This document shows, one piece after another, positions 7,744 to 16,716 of a DNA stretch of 64,000 bases (position 1 is its first letter; the number at the start of each line of letters is the position of its first letter). Source of the DNA: Xaviernesmea rhizosphaerae. GTDB taxonomy: Bacteria > Pseudomonadota > Alphaproteobacteria > Rhizobiales > Rhizobiaceae. The stretch lies in assembly GCF_001938945.1 (NCBI RefSeq), contig NZ_MKIO01000017.1:84554-148553 (forward strand), written 5' to 3'. The position numbers and the translations under genes were made by a program. The notes beneath the pieces were generated by a model. The model made no database searches and was not told the DNA's origin. It saw only the letters and a list, made by a program, of their open reading frames with translations.

Positions 7744-10700
7744 CTACTCTGCCGGCTGGCCGTGAGAGGCCGGCGGCGTGGACGCCGCAGGCTCGGTCTT
7801 GCGCCGGCCGAAGACCTTCATGATGAACACGAAGAACACCGGCACGAAGAAGATCGCCAGAATGGTGGCCGAGATCATCCCGCCCATCACGCCCGTGCCG
7901 ATCGCCCGCTGGCTGCCGGAGCTCGCCCCCGTCGCGATCACCAGCGGCAGCACGCCGAGGGTGAAGGCGAGCGAGGTCATCAGGATCGGCCGGAAGCGCA
8001 GATGCGCGGCCTCGATGGTGGCGTCTGCAAGCGACTTGCCGGCCTCCATCTGCTCCTTGGCGAATTCGATGATCAGGATCGCGTTCTTGGCCGAGAGGCC
8101 GATGATCGTGATCAGGCCCACCTTGAAGTAGACGTCGTTCGACATGTCGCGCAGCGTGACCGCCAGAACGGCGCCGATGACGCCGAGCGGCACCACCAGC
8201 ATGACCGAAACCGGGATCGACCAGCTTTCATAAAGCGCCGCCAGGCAGAGGAAGACCAGGAGGCAGGAGAGCGCGATCAGGAGCGGCGCCTGGCTGCCGG
8301 ACTGGATTTCCTGCAGCGACTGGCCGGTCCATTCATAGCCGAAGCCGCGCGGCAATTGCCCCATCAGCCGCTGCATTTCCGCGATCGCATCGCCCGAGGA
8401 ATAGCCGGGCTTGGTGTCGCCGCTGATGCGCATGGAGGGGTAGCCATTATAGCCGACGATCTGCGTCGTAGACTTGATCCAGTCCACTGTGGCGAAGGAG
8501 GAGATCGGCACCATGCCGCCATTGGCATTGCGGACATTGAGGTTGAGCAGGTCCGCCGTCTGCATGCGCTGGTTCTGGTCCGCCTGAACGGTCACGCGCT
8601 GCATCCGCCCCGCATTGGGGAAGTCGTTGACATAGGTGGAGCCGAGATTGGTCGAGATCGTCGCATTGATATCGGCGAAGGTCACCCCGAAGGTGTTGGC
8701 CTTTTCGCGGTCGATGGTGATCACGGCCTGCGCGGCGTCGGGCATGCCCTCCACGCGCACACCGGCCAGGATCGGGCTCTTGGCCGCCAGGCCGAGCAGC
8801 TGGTCGCGCGCCTGGGCAAGCGCGGCCGTGCCCAGCCCCGCGCGGTCCTGCAGGCGGAAGGAGAAGCCGCCGGTCGTGCCCAGGCCCTGGATCGGCGGCG
8901 GCGACAGCGCGAAGCTGATCGCATCCTTGATCTGCGACATGGCCATGGTGGCGCGCCCGGCGATCGCCTGCGCCGCATCCTGCGGCCCGCGCTCGCCCCA
9001 GTCCTTGAGCGTGACGAAGGCGAGGCCGGCATTCTGGCCCGCGCCGAAGAAGGAGAAGCCGTTGATTGCGACGATGCGGCTGACACCCTGCTCCTTGCCG
9101 AAAATGCCTTCGGCCTGCTCGATCACCTCGTCGGTGCGGTGCCCGGTGGCTTCGGAGGGCAGCTGCATCAGCACGATGACGAAGCCCTGGTCCTCATCCG
9201 GAAGGAAGGAGGAGGGCAGGCGCACGAAAAGATAGCCGAGCGCGATCAGCACCACGAGATAGATCGCCATGAAGCGGCCGGTGCGCCGGATCAGCCAGGA
9301 GACCCAGCCGGAATAGCGATGCGAGGCGCGGTCGAAGCCGCGGTTGAACCAGCCGAAGAAGCCGCGCTTCTCATGGTGATGGCCCTTCTGCACCTGCTTG
9401 AGGAAGCTGGCGCAGAGCGCCGGCGTCAGCGACAGGGCGAGCAGCGCCGAGAACAGGATGGAGACCACCATGGTCAGCGAGAACTGCCGGTAGATCACGC
9501 CCACGGCGCCGGGGAAGAAGGCCATGGGAATGAAGACGGCGCACAGCACCAGCGTGATGCCGATGACGGCGCCGGTGATCTGGTGCATCGCCTTGCGCGT
9601 CGCCTCCTTCGGCGTCAGCCCTTCCTCCGACATGATGCGCTCGACATTTTCCACGACGATGATCGCATCGTCGACGAGAATGCCGATCGCCAGCACCATG
9701 CCGAACATGGTCAGCACGTTGATGGAGAAGCCCATGGCCAGCATGATGGCGCAGGTGCCGAGCAGCGCCACCGGCACGACGATGGTCGGGATCAGCGTGT
9801 AGCGGATGTTCTGCAGGAACAGGAACATCACGAGGAAGACGAGGCCCACGGCTTCGAGCAGCGTGTGCAGCACTTTCTCGATCGAGACCTGCACGAAGGG
9901 CGAGGTGTCGTAGGGGATCGAATATTCGACGCCTGCCGGGAAGAAGGCGGCGAGCTCGTCCATGCGCGCCTTGATCGCCTCGGAGGTCGCCAGCGCATTG
10001 CCTGTTGGCGAGAGCTGCACGCCGATGGCCGCGGAGGGCTGGCCGTTCAGGCGGGTGGAGAAGCCGTAGCTTTCCGCCCCCACCTCGACGCGGGCGACAT
10101 CGCGCAGGCGCACGAGCGAGCCGTCGGAATTGGCGCGCAGAACGATGGCGCCGAACTCTTCCGGGGAGGAGAGCTGGCCCTTGACCAGCACGGGCGCGGC
10201 GATCTGCTGGGTGATGGGATTGGGCTGGGCGCCGATCGAGCCGGCGGCGACCTGGGCGTTCTGCGCCTGGATGGCGGCGGTCACGTCGCTGGAGGTCAGC
10301 TTCAGGCCGACCATCTTGTCGGGATCGAGCCAGACGCGCATGGCGCGCTGGCTGGCGAAGAGCTGGGCGCGGCCCACGCCGGGCACGCGCTGGATTTCAC
10401 TCAGCACGTTTCGATTGAGATAATCGCCGAGGCCGATCGCGTCGAGCGACCCGTCGGTGGAGGTGAGCGAGATGATCAGCAGGAAGCCGGAGCCGGCTTC
10501 TTCTACCTGGACACCCTGCTGGTTGACGGCAGCCGGAAGGCGCGCCTCCACCCGGCGCACGCGGTTCTGCACGTCCACGGCCGCCTGGCCGGACTCCGTA
10601 CCAGGCGCGAAGGTGACGGTGATTTCCGACGCGCCCGAGGCATTGGAGGTCGACTCGAAATAGAGCATGCCTTCGATGCCGTTCAGCTCGTCCTCGATCA

Positions 10701-10890
10701 GCCGGGTGACGCTCTGATAGGTGTCGGAGGAGGAGGCGCCGGGATAGGTGGCGCTGACGGTGATTTGCGGCGGTGCGACCTGCGGATATTGCGAGATCGG
10801 CAGCTGCGGGATCGAAAGCGCGCCGGCGACCATGATGAAGATGGCGACAACCCAGGCGAAGATCGGCCTGTCGATGAAGAAACTGGGCAT
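7744..10890 (-). CDS. RND efflux pump inner-membrane transporter (HAE1, AcrB/MexB type)
   Basis: A 1048-residue resistance-nodulation-division pump, the usual AcrB length. It starts MPSFFIDRPIFAWVVAIFIM, the hallmark N-terminal membrane helix. Proton-relay residues are present: D407 and D408 in ILVDDAIIVVENVER, and a Lys at about 935 in SAKNAILIIEFAKE. The two large periplasmic loops and the GFxxF-type region FSFFGAGQNAGLAF are recognisable. Function by family: proton-driven export of drugs, bile-type detergents or plant phenolics from periplasm and inner membrane through a TolC-type channel. The partner lipoprotein gene ends 12 bases upstream. No outer-membrane channel gene is in the window, so it presumably borrows a TolC-like protein encoded elsewhere. 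Substrates are not deducible. Confidence 0.95.
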   Translation of the reverse strand: MPSFFIDRPIFAWVVAIFIMVAGALSIPQLPISQYPQVAPPQITVSATYPGASSSDTYQSVTRLIEDELNGIEGMLYFESTSNASGASEITVTFAPGTESGQAAVDVQNRVRRVEARLPAAVNQQGVQVEEAGSGFLLIISLTSTDGSLDAIGLGDYLNRNVLSEIQRVPGVGRAQLFASQRAMRVWLDPDKMVGLKLTSSDVTAAIQAQNAQVAAGSIGAQPNPITQQIAAPVLVKGQLSSPEEFGAIVLRANSDGSLVRLRDVARVEVGAESYGFSTRLNGQPSAAIGVQLSPTGNALATSEAIKARMDELAAFFPAGVEYSIPYDTSPFVQVSIEKVLHTLLEAVGLVFLVMFLFLQNIRYTLIPTIVVPVALLGTCAIMLAMGFSINVLTMFGMVLAIGILVDDAIIVVENVERIMSEEGLTPKEATRKAMHQITGAVIGITLVLCAVFIPMAFFPGAVGVIYRQFSLTMVVSILFSALLALSLTPALCASFLKQVQKGHHHEKRGFFGWFNRGFDRASHRYSGWVSWLIRRTGRFMAIYLVVLIALGYLFVRLPSSFLPDEDQGFVIVLMQLPSEATGHRTDEVIEQAEGIFGKEQGVSRIVAINGFSFFGAGQNAGLAFVTLKDWGERGPQDAAQAIAGRATMAMSQIKDAISFALSPPPIQGLGTTGGFSFRLQDRAGLGTAALAQARDQLLGLAAKSPILAGVRVEGMPDAAQAVITIDREKANTFGVTFADINATISTNLGSTYVNDFPNAGRMQRVTVQADQNQRMQTADLLNLNVRNANGGMVPISSFATVDWIKSTTQIVGYNGYPSMRISGDTKPGYSSGDAIAEMQRLMGQLPRGFGYEWTGQSLQEIQSGSQAPLLIALSCLLVFLCLAALYESWSIPVSVMLVVPLGVIGAVLAVTLRDMSNDVYFKVGLITIIGLSAKNAILIIEFAKEQMEAGKSLADATIEAAHLRFRPILMTSLAFTLGVLPLVIATGASSGSQRAIGTGVMGGMISATILAIFFVPVFFVFIMKVFGRRKTEPAASTPPASHGQPAE

Positions 10891-10902
10891 CGGACGGATC
10901 CC

Positions 10903-12336
10903 TTAGTTCTGGCCGGCGGCCGGCGCGGCGCCACCGGACGGAGCCGCCGCATCGGCCTTGCCATCGGCGGGCGCACTGGACGGGGCCTGACCTGAAGAAG
11001 ATTGGCCTGAAGAAGACGGCTCGGACGGGGATTGGCCCGATGACGCTTGGCCCGTTGAAGCCGGATTGCCGGCGGGTGCCTGGCCGGCCTGCGGCTGGCC
11101 GCCGTTCTCCTGCCCGCCGTTCTCCTGCCTGCCTTGCGGCTTCGCGTCGTCGCCCTTCTGCGGAGCGGCTGAGCCGCCCTGGCCGCCGGCGTTCGGATTC
11201 CATTCGCTGGGTTCGACCGGGGCGCCGGGGCCGATCTTCTGCACGCCTTCGACGATCACCTTGTCGCCGGGCTTCAGCCCGTCGGTAACGACCCAGCGGG
11301 TTCCCACCGTCCGGCCGAGGCCGAGCGAGCGCATCTCCACCTTGTTGTCGCCATTGACGACATAGGCGAGTGCGCGGCCGCCGGCATCGCGCTGGATGGC
11401 CTGCTGCGGAATGGCGATGGCATTGCGGTCGACGCCCTGCTGTACCTGCACGCGCACATACATGCCCGGCAGGAGGTCGCCATCGGGATTGGGAAATTCG
11501 CCGCGCAGGGTCACCTGACCGGTGGTCTCGTCCACGGCCGCCTCGCTGAACAGGAGCTTGCCCTTCTGCGGATAGAGCGTGCCGTCATCGAGCACCAGCT
11601 GCACCTCGGCCTCGTCCTTCGCCGTCATCAGCTGGCCGTCCTGCAGGGCCCGGCGCAGGCGCATCAGGTCGGTGGCGGACTGGGTGAAGTCGGCATAGAC
11701 CGGGTCGAGCTGCTGGATCGTGGCGAGGTTTTCCGAACCGGAGGCACTGACCAGCGCGCCTTCGGTGATCAGCGCCCGGCCGATGCGCCCGCTGATCGGG
11801 GCGGTGACGCTGGCATATTGCAGATTGAGCCTGGCGGTGGCGAGCCCTGCCTCGGCGCCGCGCACATCCGCATCCGCCTGGGCAAGCTGGGCGAGCGCAT
11901 CGTCATAATTCTGCTGGGTGGCGACATTGGAGCGGCGCAGCTGCTCCTGCCGCTCGGAGGTCTGACGCGCCTGCAGCTGCACGGCCTTGGCGCGCTCGAG
12001 CGTCGCCTGGGCGCTCTCCACCTGCACCTCGAACGGCGCGGGATCGATGCGGTAGAGCACGTCGCCCTGCTTGACCGTGGAGCCCTGCTCGAACACGCGC
12101 TCGACGATGATGCCGGAGACGCGCGGGCGCACCTCGGCCACGCGCGTGGCGGCGATGCGGCCCGGCAGCTCATTGATGACAGGCAGGCTTTCCGTCCTGG
12201 CGGTGACGACCGCCACCTGGGCGGGCGGCATGGCGGGCGCACCCTGCTGCTTGGCCTCCTCCTTTTGGCAGGCGGCCAGAAGGAGCGCGGTCAGCGCGAG
12301 GGCAGGGGTGAGACGGACGATGCGCATCGTCTGCAT
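10903..12336 (-). CDS. RND efflux periplasmic adaptor lipoprotein (AcrA/MexA type)
   Basis: A 477-residue membrane-fusion protein. A lipoprotein signal peptide with lipobox LLAAC places the lipidated Cys at residue 23. Then come the beta-barrel/lipoyl segments with ELPGRIAATRVAEVRPRVSG and GDVLYRIDPAPFEVQ, a long alpha-hairpin (about residues 105-170) and the second lipoyl half ITAPISGRIGRA-like (VTAPISGRIGRALI). The last roughly 85 residues are an unusual low-complexity tail rich in Gly, Gln, Ser and Pro, made of degenerate SSGQ and NGGQ units. E. coli AcrA is shorter (397 residues) and lacks this. It is the first gene of the operon with the pump and TetR. The start could be either of two in-frame ATGs three codons apart. 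Confidence 0.93.
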   Translation of the reverse strand: MQTMRIVRLTPALALTALLLAACQKEEAKQQGAPAMPPAQVAVVTARTESLPVINELPGRIAATRVAEVRPRVSGIIVERVFEQGSTVKQGDVLYRIDPAPFEVQVESAQATLERAKAVQLQARQTSERQEQLRRSNVATQQNYDDALAQLAQADADVRGAEAGLATARLNLQYASVTAPISGRIGRALITEGALVSASGSENLATIQQLDPVYADFTQSATDLMRLRRALQDGQLMTAKDEAEVQLVLDDGTLYPQKGKLLFSEAAVDETTGQVTLRGEFPNPDGDLLPGMYVRVQVQQGVDRNAIAIPQQAIQRDAGGRALAYVVNGDNKVEMRSLGLGRTVGTRWVVTDGLKPGDKVIVEGVQKIGPGAPVEPSEWNPNAGGQGGSAAPQKGDDAKPQGRQENGGQENGGQPQAGQAPAGNPASTGQASSGQSPSEPSSSGQSSSGQAPSSAPADGKADAAAPSGGAAPAAGQN

Positions 12337-12402
12337 GAAAGGCTCCTTGGCGTCACGTCAAAGCGGCGCCGCAGCTGTCCGAAGCCGCGTCGCATGTCTA
12401 AT

Positions 12403-12420
12403 ATACAAGCAAGTTTGTAT
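12403..12420. promoter_or_regulatory. Dyad operator candidate upstream of the RND operon
   Basis: ATACAA (12403-12408) and TTGTAT (12415-12420) form a perfect 6-bp inverted repeat with a 6-bp spacer, 66 bases upstream of the adaptor ATG. AcrR/TtgR-type repressors bind AT-rich dyads with TACAA/TTGTA halves, so the TetR protein of this operon is the likely ligand. Binding is inferred. Confidence 0.65.
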
Positions 12421-12504
12421 GTTACCGGTAGCGGTTACGGCCTCTATGCGCACTGCACAATTTCGTGAGCTGCGTCATGGTGGGCAGCCGGCGAAGAATA
12501 ACAG

Positions 12505-12621
12505 ACCAAATAAATACCAATATATGCGAGAAATTGCTTGCATTGGCAGGGAAATCGGAGTGAAACCAAACCGAAGCCGCACGTCTCTGCAGATGCTGGC
12601 AGCGCTTTGGTTTAAATTGGT
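12505..12621. promoter_or_regulatory. Paired inverted TTGGT half-sites upstream of the amino-sugar operon
   Basis: Two ACCAA pentamers at 12505-12509 and 12516-12520 face two TTGGT pentamers at 12607-12611 and 12617-12621. Within each pair the spacing is about one helical turn. The longer cores AATACCAAT and ATTGGTATT are exact reverse complements. The right pair ends 16 bases before the kinase ATG and would overlap promoter or leader. This arrangement suits binding and looping by the GntR/HutC regulator encoded in the operon, but this is inference. Confidence 0.5.
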
Positions 12622-12637
12622 ATTGTCTGGAGGCCCT

Positions 12638-13525
12638 ATGTCCGAATGGTGCATTGGCATCGACGGCGGCGGAACCAGCTGCCGCGCGGCGGTGGCGACA
12701 TTACAGGGGCAGATCGTCGGGCGCGGCTTGAGCGGTGCCGCCAATATTCTCAGCGATTCGCCGACCGCGCGCCGCCACATCCTCGCCGCGGCCGAGGCGG
12801 CCTGCCGTGAGGCCGGTCTCGACCCGGCGGTGCTCTCTTCAATGCCCGCTCTTCTCGGCCTGGCCGGCGCCAATGTCGGCACCGTCGCCCGTGACATGGC
12901 GGCCGCGCTGCCGTTCCGCGAAAGCGAGATCGTCTCCGACGGCCTGATCGCGCTGGAAGGCGCGCTGGGTCCTGAGGACGGCACCATGGCGATCCTGGGA
13001 ACCGGCACGGTCTATCTCACCCGCCGCGCCGGCGCCGTGCGCACGCTCGGCGGGTGGGGCTTTCAGCTGGGGGACCAGGGCAGCGGCGCGCGGCTCGGCC
13101 ATGCCCTCCTGCAGGAAAGCCTGCTCGCCTTCGACGGCATGCGGCCGGGCTCGCCGCTGACCGCCGCCGTACTCTCCGACTTCGGCGATGACCCCGGCGC
13201 CATCGTCACCTTCGCCCGCGCCGCCCAGCCGGCCGATTACGGCCGCTTTGCCCCGCGCATCTTCGCCGCACTGGAGGAGGGGGACGCCGTGGCCGCCGAT
13301 CTTGTGGCCGCGGGCGCGCGGCAGATCGATCAGGCGCTCGATGCCGCAGCCGGCGAGGGCGCAGCGCCCATCTGCCTGCTTGGCGGCTTGTCGCAGGCCT
13401 ATCAGCCCCATCTGGCCGAGCGTCACCGCTTTCGCCTTGCGCCCGCCCGCGCCGATGCGCTGAGCGGAGCGGTATCGCTCTGCGTGGCCTGGCAGCGCGG
13501 CCTGTCGGATCCGGCGGGGATTTAA
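12638..13525 (+). CDS. BadF/BadG-type ATPase, N-acetylglucosamine kinase-like
   Basis: A 295-residue ASKHA-fold sugar kinase. The phosphate-1 loop is CIGIDGGGTSCRAAV at residues 5-19. The phosphate-2 and sugar-binding part is MAILGTGTVYLTRRAG, then GGWGFQLGDQGSGARLG, which is the conserved GlcNAc-kinase signature. The adenosine motif ICLLGGLSQAY is near the C-terminus. Predicted reaction: ATP-dependent phosphorylation of N-acetylglucosamine or glucosamine in the cytoplasm, feeding NagA. The open frame extends far upstream, but homology and a strong TGGAGG five bases before ATG 12638 set the start. It is the first gene of a four-gene operon with a GntR regulator, a SIS-domain protein and nagA, which supports the assignment. 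Confidence 0.85.
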   Translation: MSEWCIGIDGGGTSCRAAVATLQGQIVGRGLSGAANILSDSPTARRHILAAAEAACREAGLDPAVLSSMPALLGLAGANVGTVARDMAAALPFRESEIVSDGLIALEGALGPEDGTMAILGTGTVYLTRRAGAVRTLGGWGFQLGDQGSGARLGHALLQESLLAFDGMRPGSPLTAAVLSDFGDDPGAIVTFARAAQPADYGRFAPRIFAALEEGDAVAADLVAAGARQIDQALDAAAGEGAAPICLLGGLSQAYQPHLAERHRFRLAPARADALSGAVSLCVAWQRGLSDPAGI

Positions 13526-13530
13526 CCAGG

Positions 13531-14298
13531 ATGCGCGCGGGCCTGACGACGATCCTCTCGCCGCAAGCGCTGGACGCGGCCGGTCCGGGCCCGCTCTATC
13601 GCCGCCTGCGCCATGTGCTGGAGCAGGCCGTCGCCACCGGCGCGCTTGCCCCCGGCGATGCGCTGCCGCCGGAGCGCGATCTGGCGGAGGCTGTCGGCCT
13701 CAGCCGCGTCACCCTGCGCAAGGCGGTGGACGAACTGGTTCGCCAGGGCCTTTTCGAGCGGCGCCAGGGCTCCGGCACCTTCGTCGCCCGCCGCGCCACG
13801 CCGGTGGGCAAACCCGTCTCGCGGCTCACCTCCTTTACCGAGGACATGGCCCGGCGCGGGCTGATCAGCCGGCAGGAATGGCTGGAGCGCGGCCTTTTTC
13901 CGCCCTCGCCCGACGAGATGATGGTGCTGGGGCTGGCGGCGGATGCTCAGGTCGCGCGCCTGTCGCGTCTGCGCATCGCCGATGACGTGCCGCTGGCCCT
14001 GGAATGGGCGAGCATCGCCGCCGAATTCCTTCCCGATCCGATGCAGGTGACCGGCTCGCTCTATGCGGAGCTGACCCGTATCGGCGCGCGGCCGGTTCGA
14101 GCCGTACAGCGCATGTTCGCGCAGGGGATGAAAGAGGCGGATGCCGCCCTTCTGCAGGTCGCGCCCGGCTCCGCCAGCCTGGTGATCGAGCGGGTGGCCT
14201 ATCTCGCCTCCGGCCGGGTGGTGGAGTTCACCCGGTCGATCTATCGCGGCGATGCCTATGATTTCGTGGCGGAACTGACGCTGCCGGAGACGGCGTGA
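13531..14298 (+). CDS. GntR/HutC family regulator of amino-sugar operon (NagR/NagQ-like)
   Basis: A 255-residue HutC-subfamily repressor. The winged helix includes PLYRRLRHVLEQAVATG, then LPPERDLAEAVGLSRVTLRK (about residues 47-66) and the wing RQGSGTFVA. A C-terminal UTRA effector domain follows, with SFTEDMARRGL, ARLSRLRIADDVPLALEWA and VVEFTRSIYRGDAYDFV, the last being the conserved end of UTRA. UTRA proteins in nag operons usually sense GlcN-6-P or GlcNAc-6-P. The gene starts five bases after the kinase stop, so it is co-transcribed and probably autoregulated through the inverted TTGGT sites upstream of the operon. Confidence 0.88.
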   Translation: MRAGLTTILSPQALDAAGPGPLYRRLRHVLEQAVATGALAPGDALPPERDLAEAVGLSRVTLRKAVDELVRQGLFERRQGSGTFVARRATPVGKPVSRLTSFTEDMARRGLISRQEWLERGLFPPSPDEMMVLGLAADAQVARLSRLRIADDVPLALEWASIAAEFLPDPMQVTGSLYAELTRIGARPVRAVQRMFAQGMKEADAALLQVAPGSASLVIERVAYLASGRVVEFTRSIYRGDAYDFVAELTLPETA

Positions 14299-14423
14299 TG
14301 ACGGCGTCCGCACACATTGCGAGGGGAAGCGCGCGGCTGAGATCCGCCGCCAGCCTTCGCGCACACTGAACCGCAATTTTGCCAAACCGCGGCCATGCAA
14401 GGCCCGACCCGAAGGACAGCATC

Positions 14424-15449
14424 ATGACCCAGACCCATATGCGCCGAGAGATCAACGAGATCCCTGAGGCCGTGCAGCGCTTTCTCGATCAGTCCGGCCC
14501 GGCCGTCGCGGCTGCCGGCGCGGCCCTGCGCGAGAAGGATCCGGCCTTTCTCGTCACCATTGCCCGCGGCTCCTCCGACCATGCATCCCTGTTCCTGAAA
14601 TATGCCATCGAGCTGACGGCCGGACGGCCGGTCGCCTCAATCGGCCCGTCGCTCGCCTCGATCTATGGCGCCCGGCTCAATCTGGCCGGCGGCGCGGCAA
14701 TCGCCATCTCCCAGTCCGGCAAGAGCCCCGACATCGTCGCGCTGGCGCAGGCCGCCACCGACAGCGGCGCGCTGGGCATCGCGCTGACCAACACGCTGCC
14801 CTCGCCGATCGCCACGGCCATGGGCCATGCGATCGATATTGCCGCCGGCCCGGAACTGGCGGTGGCGGCCACCAAGTCCTATGTCAGTTCCATCGTCGCC
14901 GGTCTCGCCATCCTGGCGGCGTGGACGCAGGATCAGGCGCTGGAGCGTGCGTTGGCCGCGCTGCCGCAGCATCTGGACGAGGCGGTCTCGCTCGACTGGA
15001 GCCGGCTGGCCGCGCCGCTGAAGGATGCCGGCTCGCTCTATATGCTGGGACGCGGACCGGCACTCGCGATCGCCAACGAGGCGGCGCTGAAGTTCAAGGA
15101 GACCTCCGGCCTGCATGCCGAGGCCTATTCTTCGGCCGAGGTGCTGCATGGACCGGTGGCGCTGGTGGAAGGCGCCTTCCCCGTCATCGGCCTGGTGGCG
15201 CGCGATGCGGCGGAGGGGTCGGTGGTGGAGATTCTCGACGGCCTGCAGGCCAAAGGCGCACGCGCCTTTGCCACGTCGGGCCGGGCTGCCGGGGCGGTCA
15301 AGCTGCCCTATGTCGAAACGGGGCATCCGCTCACCGATGCGCTGGCGCTGGTCGTGCCCTTCTATGGCTTCGTGGAGTCCTGGTCCCGGGCCTGCGGTTT
15401 CAACCCCGATCAGCCGGTCGCGCTGAAGAAAGTGACGGAGACACGATGA
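14424..15449 (+). CDS. SIS-domain protein, glucosamine-6-phosphate deaminase (NagB-II type) likely
   Basis: A 341-residue protein with two sugar-isomerase (SIS) domains and no glutaminase domain. SIS1 has the phosphate-binding ARGSSDHASLF near residue 48 and ISQSGKSPDIVAL near 100. The middle has AATKSYVSSIVAGL. SIS2 has YMLGRGPALAIANEAALKFKE and YSSAEVLHGPVALV. This architecture matches the isomerase half of GlmS and the NagB-II deaminases found in alpha- and gammaproteobacterial nag operons. Predicted role: GlcN-6-P to fructose-6-P plus ammonia, the last step after NagA. An AgaS-type role on galactosamine-6-P is the main alternative. The ATG at 14424 is used because the family match starts shortly after. 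Its stop overlaps the nagA start (ATGA). Confidence 0.82.
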   Translation: MTQTHMRREINEIPEAVQRFLDQSGPAVAAAGAALREKDPAFLVTIARGSSDHASLFLKYAIELTAGRPVASIGPSLASIYGARLNLAGGAAIAISQSGKSPDIVALAQAATDSGALGIALTNTLPSPIATAMGHAIDIAAGPELAVAATKSYVSSIVAGLAILAAWTQDQALERALAALPQHLDEAVSLDWSRLAAPLKDAGSLYMLGRGPALAIANEAALKFKETSGLHAEAYSSAEVLHGPVALVEGAFPVIGLVARDAAEGSVVEILDGLQAKGARAFATSGRAAGAVKLPYVETGHPLTDALALVVPFYGFVESWSRACGFNPDQPVALKKVTETR

Positions 15450-16606
15450 GCGACATCAAGGCAATCGCCGGCGCCCGCATTTTCGACGGGCAGTCCTGGC
15501 ATGAGGAGGCCGTGCTGGTCGTCAAGGACGGCCAGGTCTCCGGCATCGTTCTGCCGGAGGAGGTGCCGCCCGCCGCGCGGCGGGTGGATGCGGCAGGCGC
15601 GCTCCTGGTGCCGGGCTTCATCGATCTGCAGGTCAATGGCGGCGGCGGCGTGCTCTTCAACGACCTGCCGGAGATCGACGCGATCGAGCGGATCTGCGCC
15701 GCCCATGCCCGTTTCGGCACCACGGCGCTGCTGGCCACGCTGATCACCGACGGGTTGGAGGTGCGCGCCCGCGCGATCGAGGCCGGCCATCAGGCTCGCC
15801 TCGCCCATGTGCCGGGCTTTCTCGGCCTGCATCTGGAAGGGCCGCATCTGTCCATCGCCCGCAAGGGGGTGCATGATGCCAGCCTGATCCGGCCCATGAG
15901 CGAGGCGGATCTCGACGCCATGCTCGGTTGCGCCCATCTGGTCGAGCATCTGATGGTGACCGTTGCGGCGGAGAACGTCACCACCGACCAGGTCCGCCGC
16001 ATGCGCGAGGCCGGCATCATAGTCAGCCTCGGCCATACGGATGCCGATTATGCGACGGTGCTGCGCTATGCCGAGGCCGGCGCCACGACAGTGACCCATC
16101 TCTACAATGCCATGAGCCCGCTCGGCCATCGACAGCCGGGCATGGTCGGCGCTGCCCTTGCCGATGGCCGCCTCTCCGCCGGCCTGATCGCCGATGGCTT
16201 CCATGTCGATCCCGTCGCGATCGGCATCGCGCTGCGCGCCAAGGTCGGACCTGGCCGGGTCTTCCTGGTGACCGACGCCATGTCGACCATCGGCTCCGAC
16301 ATGTCCGGCTTCCTGCTCAACGGCCGCGAGATCTTCCGCAAGGATGGCCGGCTGACGCTGGAGAACGGCACTCTGGCGGGCGCCGATATCGACATGCTCT
16401 CCTCCATCCAGTTCCTGCATGACGAGGTCGGCGTGGCGCTGGACGAGGTGCTGCGCATGGCTGCGAGCTATCCGGCCGATGTCATGGGGATCTCGGCGCG
16501 CAAGGGCCGGCTGCTGCCCGGTCTCGATGCGGACTTCGTCCTTTTGACGCCGGAGCTGGAGATGGTCGCCACCGTGATCGGCGGCCGCGAGGTCTACCGC
16601 GCCTGA
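15446..16606 (+). CDS. nagA: N-acetylglucosamine-6-phosphate deacetylase
   Basis: A 386-residue amidohydrolase that removes acetate from GlcNAc-6-P to give GlcN-6-P. The TIM-barrel shows the NagA pattern PGFIDLQVNGGGGVLFND at about residues 57-73. Metal and active-site residues follow: E131 in LGLHLEGPHLS, H197 in SLGHTDADY, H218 in VTHLYNAMSPL and the catalytic D277 in FLVTDAMSTIGSD. The first strand carries Q rather than an HxH metal pair, as in E. coli-type single-metal NagA. The start ATG overlaps the stop of the SIS gene by four bases (ATGA), which indicates translational coupling. It is the last gene of the operon; a GC-rich hairpin follows at 16614-16642. Confidence 0.95.
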   Translation: MSDIKAIAGARIFDGQSWHEEAVLVVKDGQVSGIVLPEEVPPAARRVDAAGALLVPGFIDLQVNGGGGVLFNDLPEIDAIERICAAHARFGTTALLATLITDGLEVRARAIEAGHQARLAHVPGFLGLHLEGPHLSIARKGVHDASLIRPMSEADLDAMLGCAHLVEHLMVTVAAENVTTDQVRRMREAGIIVSLGHTDADYATVLRYAEAGATTVTHLYNAMSPLGHRQPGMVGAALADGRLSAGLIADGFHVDPVAIGIALRAKVGPGRVFLVTDAMSTIGSDMSGFLLNGREIFRKDGRLTLENGTLAGADIDMLSSIQFLHDEVGVALDEVLRMAASYPADVMGISARKGRLLPGLDADFVLLTPELEMVATVIGGREVYRA

Positions 16607-16613
16607 GAAAAGA

Positions 16614-16642
16614 GCCGGCACGCGCGCCCGTCGGGTGCCGGC
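16614..16642. terminator. Hairpin between nagA and the amidase gene
   Basis: GCCGGCAC (16614-16621) pairs with GTGCCGGC (16635-16642), eight perfect GC-rich pairs with a 13-base loop, eight bases after the nagA stop and between convergent genes. There is no T-run, so intrinsic termination is uncertain. Confidence 0.5.
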
Positions 16643-16716
16643 ATTCAGAAGAAGGCAGCTCCCGGCCGTTTGTCAAACGCTTCCTCTGCCAAGCGCGGGG
16701 AGATCCGACGGGGCTC

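Noticed and set aside
7693..10995. 1100-codon open frame antisense to the RND pump
   Set aside because: Composition is typical of antisense of a GC3-rich gene and it shadows a perfect AcrB homologue.
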